Assembly (NCBI GenBank): GCA_902788315.1
Contig: CADAJS010000003.1
Location: forward strand, 124,606 to 188,605
Direction of reading: 5' to 3'
DNA from: an uncultured Bacteroidales bacterium
Lineage (GTDB): Bacteria; Bacteroidota; Bacteroidia; Bacteroidales; Bacteroidaceae
Length of the DNA: 64,000 nucleotides
Shown in pieces: positions 40,704 to 49,793 of the stretch (its first letter is position 1; each line of letters begins with the position of its first letter). Both the position numbers and the translations under genes were made by a program. The notes under the pieces are model-generated. The model was given only the letters and a program-made list of their open reading frames with translations, was not told the DNA's origin and made no database searches.

Positions 40704-42746
40704 TCATTCCACCGCCTCATAGCGGATGAGGAGGGAGGTGCGCGGCTGTGCCGACTGCAGCGTCAGGCCGTGGCGCAGCTCATCGCCCGTAGCGGTATGC
40801 TGCCAATCGCTGCCCACCGCCTCGAGGCGATACTTGCGGTTCGGGGCGAGGCCGCCGAGACGGACGGTGTAGGTCTCCTGCGGACACTGCGCGCGGCGGA
40901 AGGCCACGATGTAGCCCGTCTGGTCCAAGGGGCGGTGGAGCTGATAGGCCAGCCAGATGTCGTCGCCCGTGATGTCGCCCGTACCGGAGAGGGGGTAGAA
41001 GTCCTCATAGAAATAGGGACGCACCAGTCGGAACTCCTCCTCCGTCTTCTTCATATCGGTGAAGGCCTCGCCCATCTGCGTCAGCTTCCAGTTGAAGACC
41101 ACGGCGGTGCCCAGCGCTGAGCGGGAGTCGAAGGGATCCACGTGATAGGAGCCCGTGCCGTGCTGGGAGAGGAAGAACTCCAGGCCGTAGGTGTGGCACT
41201 GGTAGCCCACGGGCTCGCCATACTGATAGTCCGTGCGCCAGAGGGGCGCACTGCGCAGCATCGTCTCGTAGTCGAGGCGCCTGCCGCCGCTGGCACAGTT
41301 GTCGATAAGCAGCGAGGGGAAGCGCTGGAGCAGATAGTCCCAGAAGGCATAGAGGCCCTCGATGTACTTCACCTCCGTGATGCCGCTGCGCCCGGGACGG
41401 TCGTTGGCCGCCCATATCCCGGCAGGCGCGATGTTGAAGTCCTGACGGTAGTAGTCGATGCTGTTGGCCTCCAGGATGTCGCCAATCTCGCGGCTCATCC
41501 ACTCCCGCGCTTCGGGGAGGCTCAGGTTCACGAGCTTGTTGTCCCCTCCGGCATCCAGCATCCACTCGGGGTGCTCGCGATCCCAGCGCGTGCCACGAAA
41601 GACGCGCTCCGGCTCGAACCACACCATGAAGCGTGCCTTTGCTTTCTCCTTGGCATAGAGTCCGATAGGACGCATCGTCTGGGGGAAGCGCTCGGGATCG
41701 GGCTCCCAGTTGCCCACGGTGTTGGCCCAGTTCTTGCCCGACATGAAGTCGGCCGCCTCAGTGTACCATCCCGCATCGAGCCAGAAGCATTCGGGCGTAA
41801 AGCCGAACATCTTCGAGCGCTGCATCAAGGCGATCGCATACTCGGTGGTCATGCAGGTGTACTCGTTACACGGCGCCGGGTCGCCCCAGTTGAAGCCGCC
41901 ACAGATGGGATAATAGACGGGGCGGCCCTCCACCTTGCGCGAATGATGGGCCAGCATGTAGCGGCGGAAACGGTTGTTGCCCACCATGCGGTCTTCGCCT
42001 TGCCAGAAGAGCAAGCAGACGCTGGCCACACGGATCCGCTCGCCCGCCTCGATACGGGCATCCAGGGCCGGCACGCCAGCCGTAAGCCGCAGCGTGCGGT
42101 CATCGGAAGCCACGATGTCGCTATGCCATGTGCCCGACCATCCGATGGCCACCACGGCACCCCGCCCCTGCGAGGCCTCTACGTTGTAGAAGGGGAAGGC
42201 AGTGTCCGAGGAACGTCCGCCCTGGGGCTGCATGGAGAGCGTGTCGCCAGGCGAGAGGCTCTGCTCGCGGGGCGCAAAGTCCGTGCGTGCGGCATTGCTG
42301 CCGTTGGCATAATATACGGTGGAGGAGGACTGGGGGTGAAGCAGGCCGAGGTCGAGCGTCTGCACGCAGGAGAGCTGCGGCGTGGCCACGCTGCCCGTAT
42401 TCTCAAAGCGCAGCAGCCACTCCACGGCATCGTAGTCCGTCCAGCCCTTCACCTCACATTGTACCCGCAGCCCCGTCTTGGGGTCGGTGTAGCTGACAAG
42501 GTAGGCCACCTGGCTGTCTTCCGATGGCTCCAGCCGCTGCATCGAGTGCTTCCACTTCGGGAGCAGTTTGGCCGACGGCTGTCCGTCATAGAGGAACGAG
42601 AAGGGGGGCACGTGGCCGCGGCCGAACTGACGCTTGATCCAGCGTTCCACATCCATCGTCTTGTCATCGAGCGCCGTACGACTCTGACCTCGACACACAT
42701 TAAAGAGCAGCATCGAGAAGGCTGCCAATAGGAAGATACGTCTCAT
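40704..42746 (-). CDS. Exported GH36-type alpha-galactosidase
   Basis: A 680-residue protein with signal peptide (MRRIFLLAAFSMLLFNVCRG). It has an N-terminal beta-sandwich and a TIM barrel with FMVWFEPERVFRGTRWDREH, the nucleophile region DYYRQDFNIAP (Asp in QDF) and CASGGRRLDYETMLRSAPLWRTD with the acid/base Asp, both GH36 signatures. It hydrolyses terminal alpha-galactosides, or alpha-N-acetylgalactosaminides, outside the cytoplasm. Third gene of the minus-strand operon after GH30 and an unassigned hydrolase-like gene (31-bp gap), followed by a terminator. Confidence 0.92.
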   Translation of the reverse strand: MRRIFLLAAFSMLLFNVCRGQSRTALDDKTMDVERWIKRQFGRGHVPPFSFLYDGQPSAKLLPKWKHSMQRLEPSEDSQVAYLVSYTDPKTGLRVQCEVKGWTDYDAVEWLLRFENTGSVATPQLSCVQTLDLGLLHPQSSSTVYYANGSNAARTDFAPREQSLSPGDTLSMQPQGGRSSDTAFPFYNVEASQGRGAVVAIGWSGTWHSDIVASDDRTLRLTAGVPALDARIEAGERIRVASVCLLFWQGEDRMVGNNRFRRYMLAHHSRKVEGRPVYYPICGGFNWGDPAPCNEYTCMTTEYAIALMQRSKMFGFTPECFWLDAGWYTEAADFMSGKNWANTVGNWEPDPERFPQTMRPIGLYAKEKAKARFMVWFEPERVFRGTRWDREHPEWMLDAGGDNKLVNLSLPEAREWMSREIGDILEANSIDYYRQDFNIAPAGIWAANDRPGRSGITEVKYIEGLYAFWDYLLQRFPSLLIDNCASGGRRLDYETMLRSAPLWRTDYQYGEPVGYQCHTYGLEFFLSQHGTGSYHVDPFDSRSALGTAVVFNWKLTQMGEAFTDMKKTEEEFRLVRPYFYEDFYPLSGTGDITGDDIWLAYQLHRPLDQTGYIVAFRRAQCPQETYTVRLGGLAPNRKYRLEAVGSDWQHTATGDELRHGLTLQSAQPRTSLLIRYEAVE

Positions 42747-42777
42747 AGTTTTAGGTTAAAAGTATTTCTTTTGGTTT

Positions 42778-44532
42778 CTATTCTCCCAATTCAGTCTGAT
42801 AAGGCGGACGCACGCAGAAGTCGCCCTTCTGTACACTGCTGATCTCCTGAAGCTCGCGGAACATCTCGTTCACCTGGGGCGTCACCTTGCCGCCAGAGCG
42901 GCGCAGGGCCACGTCCATGCGGGCACGCAGCAGCATGATACGCCAGCGCCACGAGGAGCGCACCTGCTCGGGCAAACGCACATCGACCGCCTCCAGCAGC
43001 TCCATCGCACGTTGTGCACCGAAATCGTGCACAGGCACCTTGATGACCTTCGGGTCGCGGGGATGAGTATCCCAGTTCACTGACTTCATGCCGATGTTCT
43101 TCTCGATAATCAAGATAGCCTCGACGATGGAGTCAACATAGAGCGGCGAGTACTCGTGAGCCACATATTCGCGCAGGATGTCCCTTGCCCCACGCGACGA
43201 GTCCCAATAGAACTGGCTGTAGAGCACCTTATTGAAGTCCTCGAACTTACCCTCAGAATATGGAAATCCGCCCTCGGCCTTGTCCCGCACTTGCCCCCAA
43301 AGCTGCTCGAAGCGCAGGGGCAGCGGATTGGCTCCATACGCACCCCACGGATAGTTCTCCCACATGCTTATCTCAGGGAAGTTCTGCAGCGGCAGGCCGC
43401 CAGGCACGGGATGGGAGAGCAGATAGGAGGGGAAGGACGTGTGAGAGTCGGCCATGATGCAGTCCACCCATGGTTTCTGTGTCTCGAAGGCTCGTGCCAG
43501 TGCACGCCACTCGCCCTTGTCCTGCTCCTGAAAGTCAAAGAGCCAGGTGGACATCACCAGACGAGCCTCGGGCACCTTCTGTCGCATCATCTCGGCCAAG
43601 CGCTGTGTCAGGCGCAGGAAACCATTGCCACCCCACTCGCGGCAGCGCGGGCAGCTACACCCGCCCTGGTCGTAGGGCCACAGCCAGACATTACCTATCT
43701 CCAATCCTTCGTGCTGGAGGGCGTCGAGCATCTCCGCACGGTTCTTCAATATCAGTTCCGTGCCACCAGGCTGGGAAGGACATATCTCACAACCGAAGAA
43801 GGCCGTCCAACGGATGCGTTCGGCACGCAGTTCGCGCGGCGTAGTGGAGTAGCCCTCGTTGGCCAGCATCGTCAGGCAGCTGCTCATGCCCACGGCGCGA
43901 CCTGCCAGCAGAAACTGCTTCAGCCGGCTGATCATGGCTTGGGCATTCGGGTCGTCGAGTCCCGTGTAGTGATGCATGTCAAACCAGACGCTCAGCCCGT
44001 TAAAGCCCCACAGGGAGAGTTCCTCTATATAATGAGTCACCTCCTCGATGGGCGCATCGTTATAGTAGTTGTGGAAATGAGTGGCCAGATAGATGCCACG
44101 CACCGGCTTGTCGGGCGAGAAGGTTCCACGGCAGTCACCCAGTTCGAATCCGTCGGGCCAGACATACGAGGAGTGAAGCAGTTTCCCCAGCCCATACAGC
44201 ACGCCGCGGCCGTCTGCAGCATAAATATGGACGTCGCGTTTACGGATCTCTATCACGAAATTCTCAGCCTTCAGGCTGGGACGAACACACAGATGTACTC
44301 GCAATGCCCGTCGCACGGGCGAGCTTACGAACAAGTCGTCGTCGGCCTTGTCGTTCACCACACGCCGGAACACCTCGACCGCCTTCAGAGCGACAGGGTC
44401 CTGCCACGTGCCGGCATCGACATACACTTTCTTGAACACGGGGCGGGCAGCACTCTTGCGAACCGCACATGCCGGTGACGAAAGGAGCATCAAGAGCATC
44501 CACGTCCATACCCACTTGACCATAGTTTTCAT
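42778..44532 (-). CDS. Exported TIM-barrel glycoside hydrolase-like protein, unassigned
   Basis: A 584-residue exported protein (signal MKTMVKWVWTWMLLMLLSSPAC). An N-terminal GH20b/GH67-like alpha/beta domain is suggested by VHIYAADGRGVLYGLGKLL. A barrel follows (VRGIYLATHFHNYYNDAPIEE; FNGLSVWFDMHHYTG) with a cysteine-rich metal-like stretch DQGGCSCPRCREWGG. I cannot assign a GH family by eye; alpha-glucuronidase-like (GH67/GH115) or GH20/84-like are options. It lies between GH30 and GH36 genes with 43 and 31 bp gaps, so it presumably attacks the same glycan. Confidence 0.65.
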   Translation of the reverse strand: MKTMVKWVWTWMLLMLLSSPACAVRKSAARPVFKKVYVDAGTWQDPVALKAVEVFRRVVNDKADDDLFVSSPVRRALRVHLCVRPSLKAENFVIEIRKRDVHIYAADGRGVLYGLGKLLHSSYVWPDGFELGDCRGTFSPDKPVRGIYLATHFHNYYNDAPIEEVTHYIEELSLWGFNGLSVWFDMHHYTGLDDPNAQAMISRLKQFLLAGRAVGMSSCLTMLANEGYSTTPRELRAERIRWTAFFGCEICPSQPGGTELILKNRAEMLDALQHEGLEIGNVWLWPYDQGGCSCPRCREWGGNGFLRLTQRLAEMMRQKVPEARLVMSTWLFDFQEQDKGEWRALARAFETQKPWVDCIMADSHTSFPSYLLSHPVPGGLPLQNFPEISMWENYPWGAYGANPLPLRFEQLWGQVRDKAEGGFPYSEGKFEDFNKVLYSQFYWDSSRGARDILREYVAHEYSPLYVDSIVEAILIIEKNIGMKSVNWDTHPRDPKVIKVPVHDFGAQRAMELLEAVDVRLPEQVRSSWRWRIMLLRARMDVALRRSGGKVTPQVNEMFRELQEISSVQKGDFCVRPPYQTELGE

Positions 44533-44575
44533 ATACTTAACATGAATGTTGCAGTTGCTATTCAGTCAATATCGC

Positions 44576-46852
44576 TCATTTCTGTCGCAGCACCTTACGG
44601 CTGTCCTCGATGTAAATACCACGCTGCGGCACGGCACGCTCCACCCGGCGCCCGCCCAGGTCGTACACCTCGCCTGCGACCTCATCCTCCGGTCTTGTAC
44701 CCAGCACCTCCTCTATGCCCGTGGGATCCACCTTCGTCACCGTGAGCACGCCGGCATTCACTCCCGCAGTGAGATCGACGGTGAAGCGATAGGTGTCGCT
44801 CTCGGCCAGTTTGACTGCCGGACGCAGAGAGATGGTACCGTTGGTGGTGTTGAACGAACCCGTGCCCACGGAAAACTGGATATTACTGGTCGTCAGGCGA
44901 TAGTCGCTGCCGGCACGTCCCATGAACTGAGGCGACCACTCCTCATTGCTCCCATAGATGCCGAACTGGACACCCGAGGCGCTGAGCTGCTGCCCCACGG
45001 TGAGGGTGGCCTGATAGACGCGGTCGGTCACCTCGGCCATCGGGATTGCACGGTCGAGCCGCCAATCGGAGCCACGGATATAACAGGGCTTGCCCACGCT
45101 GCCCGCCGATCCGATGATGTACAGGTTGCCCTGTCCGGAGGCATCCAGTTTCTCATATCGGGGCATGACGAGCAGCGACTGCTCGTTCACGTCGGCAGTC
45201 AAGGTATAGGTGCCGGAGAGCGCCTGCAGGGTGATGCCGCCGTCAGCATCCACAGAGAGGAAGTCGGGATCGACATACCAGGCAGACAGATCACCGGAGA
45301 GGAAGTTGGTGGCATAGCTCTGCCCCTGCTCCATGTCAAGCGTGAGCGTATAGCGCCCCAGGTCCAGGCGCGTCATCTCCGCCTCGCCGATGCACAGAGG
45401 CGACTCGGGTTCGTCCGGACCGATCAGCACCGAGGTCACGCCCTTGGCCGGCACGTCCACCGAGGCGAAGCCAATGCCGGTGACCATCACGGTAATCTTG
45501 CGGCTGCTGGAACCGCTGTTGGTGGCCACCACGCCATAGGAGCCGTCGGGATTGGCAAAACAGGCGGTCGTGATGCCCGAGATGGTGTTGCGAGTCCCGA
45601 TGCGAGTCGCACCGGGCTGAGCCACTGCTGAGATATGATTGATCACATAGTAATGGCTGTTGGCACTGATGGTGTGATAGTCGCACTCGTCAATGTCCAC
45701 AGCGCCGTAGCATGTGGTGCAACCGCCTGAGAGGTTGGGCCCACGCTTGAGGTCGAGCATCAGGTTCCACACGATGACGGCCCGGCAATAACGGTTCACG
45801 CAGGCCAGCACCATCCCGTTCATGTCATCCATAAGGCGAGACGAGAGGTTGCGACCATCGTTCCACGTGCCGATGCTGGCCTCGGTAAAGATAAGTTCTT
45901 TCTTCGGGGCCTTGCCACGAATATCATCGAGTTCCGAGGAGTTCCCGCCATAGTTGTGCCAGGCAGAGCCCACCACCAGCTCCGAGCCCTCGAGGCTTCC
46001 GTCCAGCGCATTATATACGTTGATGGGATAATCGTTCTGCGAGGAGATATTGTCATAGTTGTAGTTATGGTCGAAGACGTATATCTTCGTGTCGAGTCCG
46101 GCACGCTTGAAGGCAGGGGCCAGGTGCTTGATGAACGCAGCCTCATCCTCCCAGGGCATGTAGAGGCTGGAGCTGTTGCCACGGTTCAGCGGCTCGTTCT
46201 GGGGCGTAACGGCATAGATGGGGATGCCCTTCTCCTTCATAGCCTGGACAAAACGGACGAAGTATTGGGCATAGTCCTCGTAATAGGCGGGATTCAGCTG
46301 ACCGCTGGTCCAAGAATTGTAGGCTGCGAGACTCGAGAGGTCCTTCACCTTCATCCAGCGCGGGCAGGTCCAGGGGGCACCGATAATCTTCAGTTCCGGG
46401 TTAATCTCGAGAATCTCCTGCAAGACAGGCACTACGTAGTTCACCTCGTCTGAGTGCAGGCGGAAATTCTCCAGCCCGCGGGTGTCGCAGAGCGTGTACT
46501 CGGTGCTACTGAAATCACTGCACCCGATACTGATGCGGACATAGCTCACGCCGTAGCCCGTCGAACGGCTGAACGTGCGCATCAGGAAGGCGTGGCGGTC
46601 GCGCTGGCTCATCTGCATCAGGTTGTAGCACGTACTGTAAGTCATGGCGTAGCCGAAGCCGTCCACCGTCTGATACTTCGTGGTGGGAGCCAGCGTCAGT
46701 GTAGTGCCGCCGGAGGTGCGGGCCGTGCCCGACTGGTATTCCATCAGTTTCGAGCCATCGGCCGTGGTGGTGTATGTCTTATAGTACTGGGCTCGCACAT
46801 TTCCGAGGGCAATGCACAGCAGAAGTGCGGTTACAATGTGGGTCTGTTTCAT
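44576..46852 (-). CDS. GH30 hydrolase with T9SS-like C-terminal tail
   Basis: A 758-residue exported enzyme (signal MKQTHIVTALLLCIALGNVRA). The GH30 clan-A barrel has acid/base E220 in TPQNEP and nucleophile E324 in IFTEAS, with VDGFGYAMTYS and GAPWTCPRWMK as family landmarks. After the beta-sandwich (to about 470) come unrecognised C-terminal beta-rich modules (480-720). The tail EVYDLGGRRVERAVPQRGIY is like the C-terminal sorting domains that send proteins through T9SS in Prevotella. Substrates of GH30 include beta-glucosides, beta-xylans and glucosylceramide. First gene of a three-gene operon from the promoter at 46907. Confidence 0.9.
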   Translation of the reverse strand: MKQTHIVTALLLCIALGNVRAQYYKTYTTTADGSKLMEYQSGTARTSGGTTLTLAPTTKYQTVDGFGYAMTYSTCYNLMQMSQRDRHAFLMRTFSRSTGYGVSYVRISIGCSDFSSTEYTLCDTRGLENFRLHSDEVNYVVPVLQEILEINPELKIIGAPWTCPRWMKVKDLSSLAAYNSWTSGQLNPAYYEDYAQYFVRFVQAMKEKGIPIYAVTPQNEPLNRGNSSSLYMPWEDEAAFIKHLAPAFKRAGLDTKIYVFDHNYNYDNISSQNDYPINVYNALDGSLEGSELVVGSAWHNYGGNSSELDDIRGKAPKKELIFTEASIGTWNDGRNLSSRLMDDMNGMVLACVNRYCRAVIVWNLMLDLKRGPNLSGGCTTCYGAVDIDECDYHTISANSHYYVINHISAVAQPGATRIGTRNTISGITTACFANPDGSYGVVATNSGSSSRKITVMVTGIGFASVDVPAKGVTSVLIGPDEPESPLCIGEAEMTRLDLGRYTLTLDMEQGQSYATNFLSGDLSAWYVDPDFLSVDADGGITLQALSGTYTLTADVNEQSLLVMPRYEKLDASGQGNLYIIGSAGSVGKPCYIRGSDWRLDRAIPMAEVTDRVYQATLTVGQQLSASGVQFGIYGSNEEWSPQFMGRAGSDYRLTTSNIQFSVGTGSFNTTNGTISLRPAVKLAESDTYRFTVDLTAGVNAGVLTVTKVDPTGIEEVLGTRPEDEVAGEVYDLGGRRVERAVPQRGIYIEDSRKVLRQK

Positions 46853-46906
46853 ATCTACCTTTAAAATATTACGCGTACACGCGCGAAGAATGACTGTTTG
46901 ATATTG

Positions 46907-46939
46907 CAAAGGTATAAAAAGTTTTCGTTCCGCGACAAA
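46907..46939 (-). promoter_or_regulatory. Promoter of the GH30 operon
   Basis: On the minus strand: TTTG (46939-46936), 21-bp spacer, TACCTTTG (46914-46907); 55 bp above the ATG at 46852. Confidence 0.75.
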
Positions 46940-47010
46940 CATTTCACAGCTTTGCGTGGGAATCTGCAATTTTATCAACTCCGCAGAACGGAATTTCGAG
47001 AAATATGTTG

Positions 47011-47018
47011 TAACTTTG
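47011..47018 (+). promoter_or_regulatory. -7 element of the GH78 gene
   Basis: TAACTTTG, 32 bp ahead of the ATG at 47051. No clear -33 TTG. Confidence 0.55.
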
Positions 47019-47050
47019 CGCTACGAACTATAATAATATCAAATAGCCAC

Positions 47051-49759
47051 ATGAGAATCACACACACATTTCACTGGCTGTCCGCGACAGCCCTGTTACT
47101 GATTGTGCCACAACTGGCCAGTGCACAATTGAACGTAGGCAAACTGACGGTGGAACACATGGAGAACCCCACCACCGTAGATGCCACTCATCCACGTCTG
47201 TCGTGGATAAACGAAGCTCGGGATGGCTCCGTGCGTGGCCAGCGACAGACGGCCTATCGCATCGTAGTGGCCTCGACAAAGGAGAAACTGGAGGCAGGCG
47301 AGTATGATCTATGGGACAGCGGACGTACAGAGTCAGAGCAATCCACCCTGGTGCCCTACGAAGGCAAGGCACTCACTTCGGGTCAGGACTGCTTCTGGAA
47401 GGTGCAGACATGGGATGCAAAGAAAAAAGCATCGGCATGGAGTCCAGTGGGACAATGGGGCATGGGCCTGCTCTCCCCCGCCGACTGGAAGGCCAAATGG
47501 ATATGCGCCGACCAGCCAAGCGGCGCACCGATGTTCCGCAAGGCATTCCGCCTGGGCTCGGGCATCCGTCAGGCGAAAGCGTATGTCACCGCTGGAGGGT
47601 ACTTTGAACTATACGTAAACGGGCAGCGCGTGGGCGACGATTACCTGGTGCCCAACTTTACGAACTACACCACCCGACCCGATCTGGACAAGGGCGGACT
47701 GGCACTCGACGCCAAGTTCACTGCCTACCGTGTGCTTTATCTGGCCTACGACATCACGAAGATGGTGGAGAGCGGCAACAACGCTACAGGGGCTATGCTG
47801 GGCGACGGTTTCTATCGCAGCACGACGCATTGGGTGAAATCCTTCGGGACTCCATGCTTCCTTTGCCAGATCGAGGTGACCTACGAAGACGGCTCGAAGC
47901 AGGTGGTGGCCACCGACGAGACATGGCTCACCAAGCCCTCGCCCATCACGATGACGGGAGTCTATGACGGCGAGGTCTATGACGCACGGCTCGAGACGCC
48001 GCAGTGGGCCGAGGCCGGATGCAACGAAAGCGAATGGAAAGCCGTGAAACTGGCGGAAGCACCCGTGGGACGACTGACAGCACACACCTCGCCGACCGAC
48101 AAGATATGCGAAGTGCTGCAGCCCATCAAAGTAACGAAAGGAGAGCAGGGACAATATGAAGTCGAGTTCGTAAAGGAAATCTCAGGCTGGGTACGCCTGA
48201 AGAATCTCCGAGGCCAGGCTGGCAAGACTGTCAGCGTGAAATATATCTGTGAATCGCCCGTGGGCAAGGAGGAGTACATTCTCAAGGGCACGGGCAGCGA
48301 AACCTATGCCCCGCGCTTCACCTGGTACGTATTCTCGAAGGTCGTCGTAAGCGGTGTGGACAACCTGACGGCCGAGCAGATTCAGGCCGAGGCCGTGAAC
48401 ACCGACGTGCGCATCAACTCCGAGTTCCACACGAACAACAAGCTCCTCAACACCATCAATGCCATCTGGCAGCGCTCACAGCTGGACAACATGCACGGCT
48501 GCATTGCCAGTGACTGCCCCCACCGCGAACGCTCTCCCTACACGGGCGACGGGCAGATAGCTGCCGCAATGGTGATGCTGAACTTCGATGCCGCAGCCTT
48601 CTATCAGAAGTGGGTGCGCGACATGCGTGACGCACAGAACCCCGTGAGCGGATACGTGCCCAACGGTGCGCCCTGGCAGCCCGGATGCGGAGGCGGCGTG
48701 GCATGGGGAGCAGCCATGAACGTGATTCCCTGGGAGTACTACGTGCAGTATGGCGACCGCCAGGAACTGGCACTCAACTTCGTGCCCATGAAGGAACAAG
48801 TGCGCCACATGCTCACCTGGCTCACCCCCGACGGCACCATGTTCCAGCAGAAACTGAACGAGGAGAGCAAGCAGCCCTGCTACTGGTTCAACCTGGGCGA
48901 CTGGGTGCCGCCCTACGGACAGCCGAACGACGAGATCATCCACACCTTCTACCTCTGGCTCTGCGCCGAGAACACGGCACTGGCTGCACAGGTGCTGGGC
49001 GAAGCCACCGACTATGCCACCTATCACGCCATTGCGGAGCGCACGAAGGCGGCCTTCCACAAGAAGTTCTATAACACAGAGGCCAAGAGCTACGGCGACT
49101 TTGGTCCCAACGTATTGGCGCTCTGGATGGGCGTACCCGAGGAACGGAAGGCCGATGTAGTGGCCACCCTGCGCAAGGAAATCATGCAGGACCACGAGGG
49201 GCATATCAACACAGGCTTTGTCTCCACGAAATTCTTCTTCGAGACGCTCTCCGACAACGGGCTGCACGACGTAGCCATGACGGCGATTCTGAAGGAGGAC
49301 TTCCCCAGCTATGGCAACTGGATTCGCCAGGGAGCCACCACGACGTGGGAGCAGTGGAAGGGCACCGACTCGCGCAACCACCCGATGTTTGGCGGTGGAC
49401 TGACATGGTTCTCGCGCCACCTGGCCGGAGTGAATGCCACGGCTGAGGGCGCCGGATACCGTCATTTCGACGTACGGCCAATTCCCACCGAGGGCCTCGA
49501 CAGTGTCTTCTATTCTATAGAGTCGCCCCAGGGCAAGGTAGCATCGCGCGTGCTGAGCCACAGCGGAAAACTGAAGGAACTGGAGGTCACCGTCCCCGTA
49601 GGCAGCACGGCCACCGTGTTTCTGCCTGCCGAGACCGGCCTAATCAAGGAGAACGGACGTAAACTGAAGGCTGGCAAGGGCATCCTCGCTGTGACTGCCG
49701 ACAACGGCACGACAAAGGCCGAGATATCGCAGGGCACCTACACCTTCAGCATCGAATAA
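47051..49759 (+). CDS. GH78 alpha-L-rhamnosidase
   Basis: A 902-residue exported enzyme starting with a signal peptide (MRITHTFHWLSATALLLIVPQ) at the ATG at 47051. It has the N-terminal beta-sandwich domains (LTVEHMENPTTVDATHPRLSW), the alpha-L-rhamnosidase N domain (AKAYVTAGGYFELYVNGQRV), and the (alpha/alpha)6 barrel with CIASDCPHRERSPYTGDGQI, holding the catalytic glutamate, and WEQWKGTDSRNHPMFGG near the end. It releases L-rhamnose from pectin (rhamnogalacturonan) or other plant glycans. Divergent from the GH30 operon; the ilvD gene follows 34 bp after it. Confidence 0.94.
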   Translation: MRITHTFHWLSATALLLIVPQLASAQLNVGKLTVEHMENPTTVDATHPRLSWINEARDGSVRGQRQTAYRIVVASTKEKLEAGEYDLWDSGRTESEQSTLVPYEGKALTSGQDCFWKVQTWDAKKKASAWSPVGQWGMGLLSPADWKAKWICADQPSGAPMFRKAFRLGSGIRQAKAYVTAGGYFELYVNGQRVGDDYLVPNFTNYTTRPDLDKGGLALDAKFTAYRVLYLAYDITKMVESGNNATGAMLGDGFYRSTTHWVKSFGTPCFLCQIEVTYEDGSKQVVATDETWLTKPSPITMTGVYDGEVYDARLETPQWAEAGCNESEWKAVKLAEAPVGRLTAHTSPTDKICEVLQPIKVTKGEQGQYEVEFVKEISGWVRLKNLRGQAGKTVSVKYICESPVGKEEYILKGTGSETYAPRFTWYVFSKVVVSGVDNLTAEQIQAEAVNTDVRINSEFHTNNKLLNTINAIWQRSQLDNMHGCIASDCPHRERSPYTGDGQIAAAMVMLNFDAAAFYQKWVRDMRDAQNPVSGYVPNGAPWQPGCGGGVAWGAAMNVIPWEYYVQYGDRQELALNFVPMKEQVRHMLTWLTPDGTMFQQKLNEESKQPCYWFNLGDWVPPYGQPNDEIIHTFYLWLCAENTALAAQVLGEATDYATYHAIAERTKAAFHKKFYNTEAKSYGDFGPNVLALWMGVPEERKADVVATLRKEIMQDHEGHINTGFVSTKFFFETLSDNGLHDVAMTAILKEDFPSYGNWIRQGATTTWEQWKGTDSRNHPMFGGGLTWFSRHLAGVNATAEGAGYRHFDVRPIPTEGLDSVFYSIESPQGKVASRVLSHSGKLKELEVTVPVGSTATVFLPAETGLIKENGRKLKAGKGILAVTADNGTTKAEISQGTYTFSIE

Positions 49760-49793
49760 AGGAGACAGAGTAATCGGATAATCAGAGACAGAG

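Noticed and set aside
41142..44478. Plus-strand frames of 529 and 440 codons over GH36 and its neighbour
   Set aside because: Antisense shadows without start context or domains.
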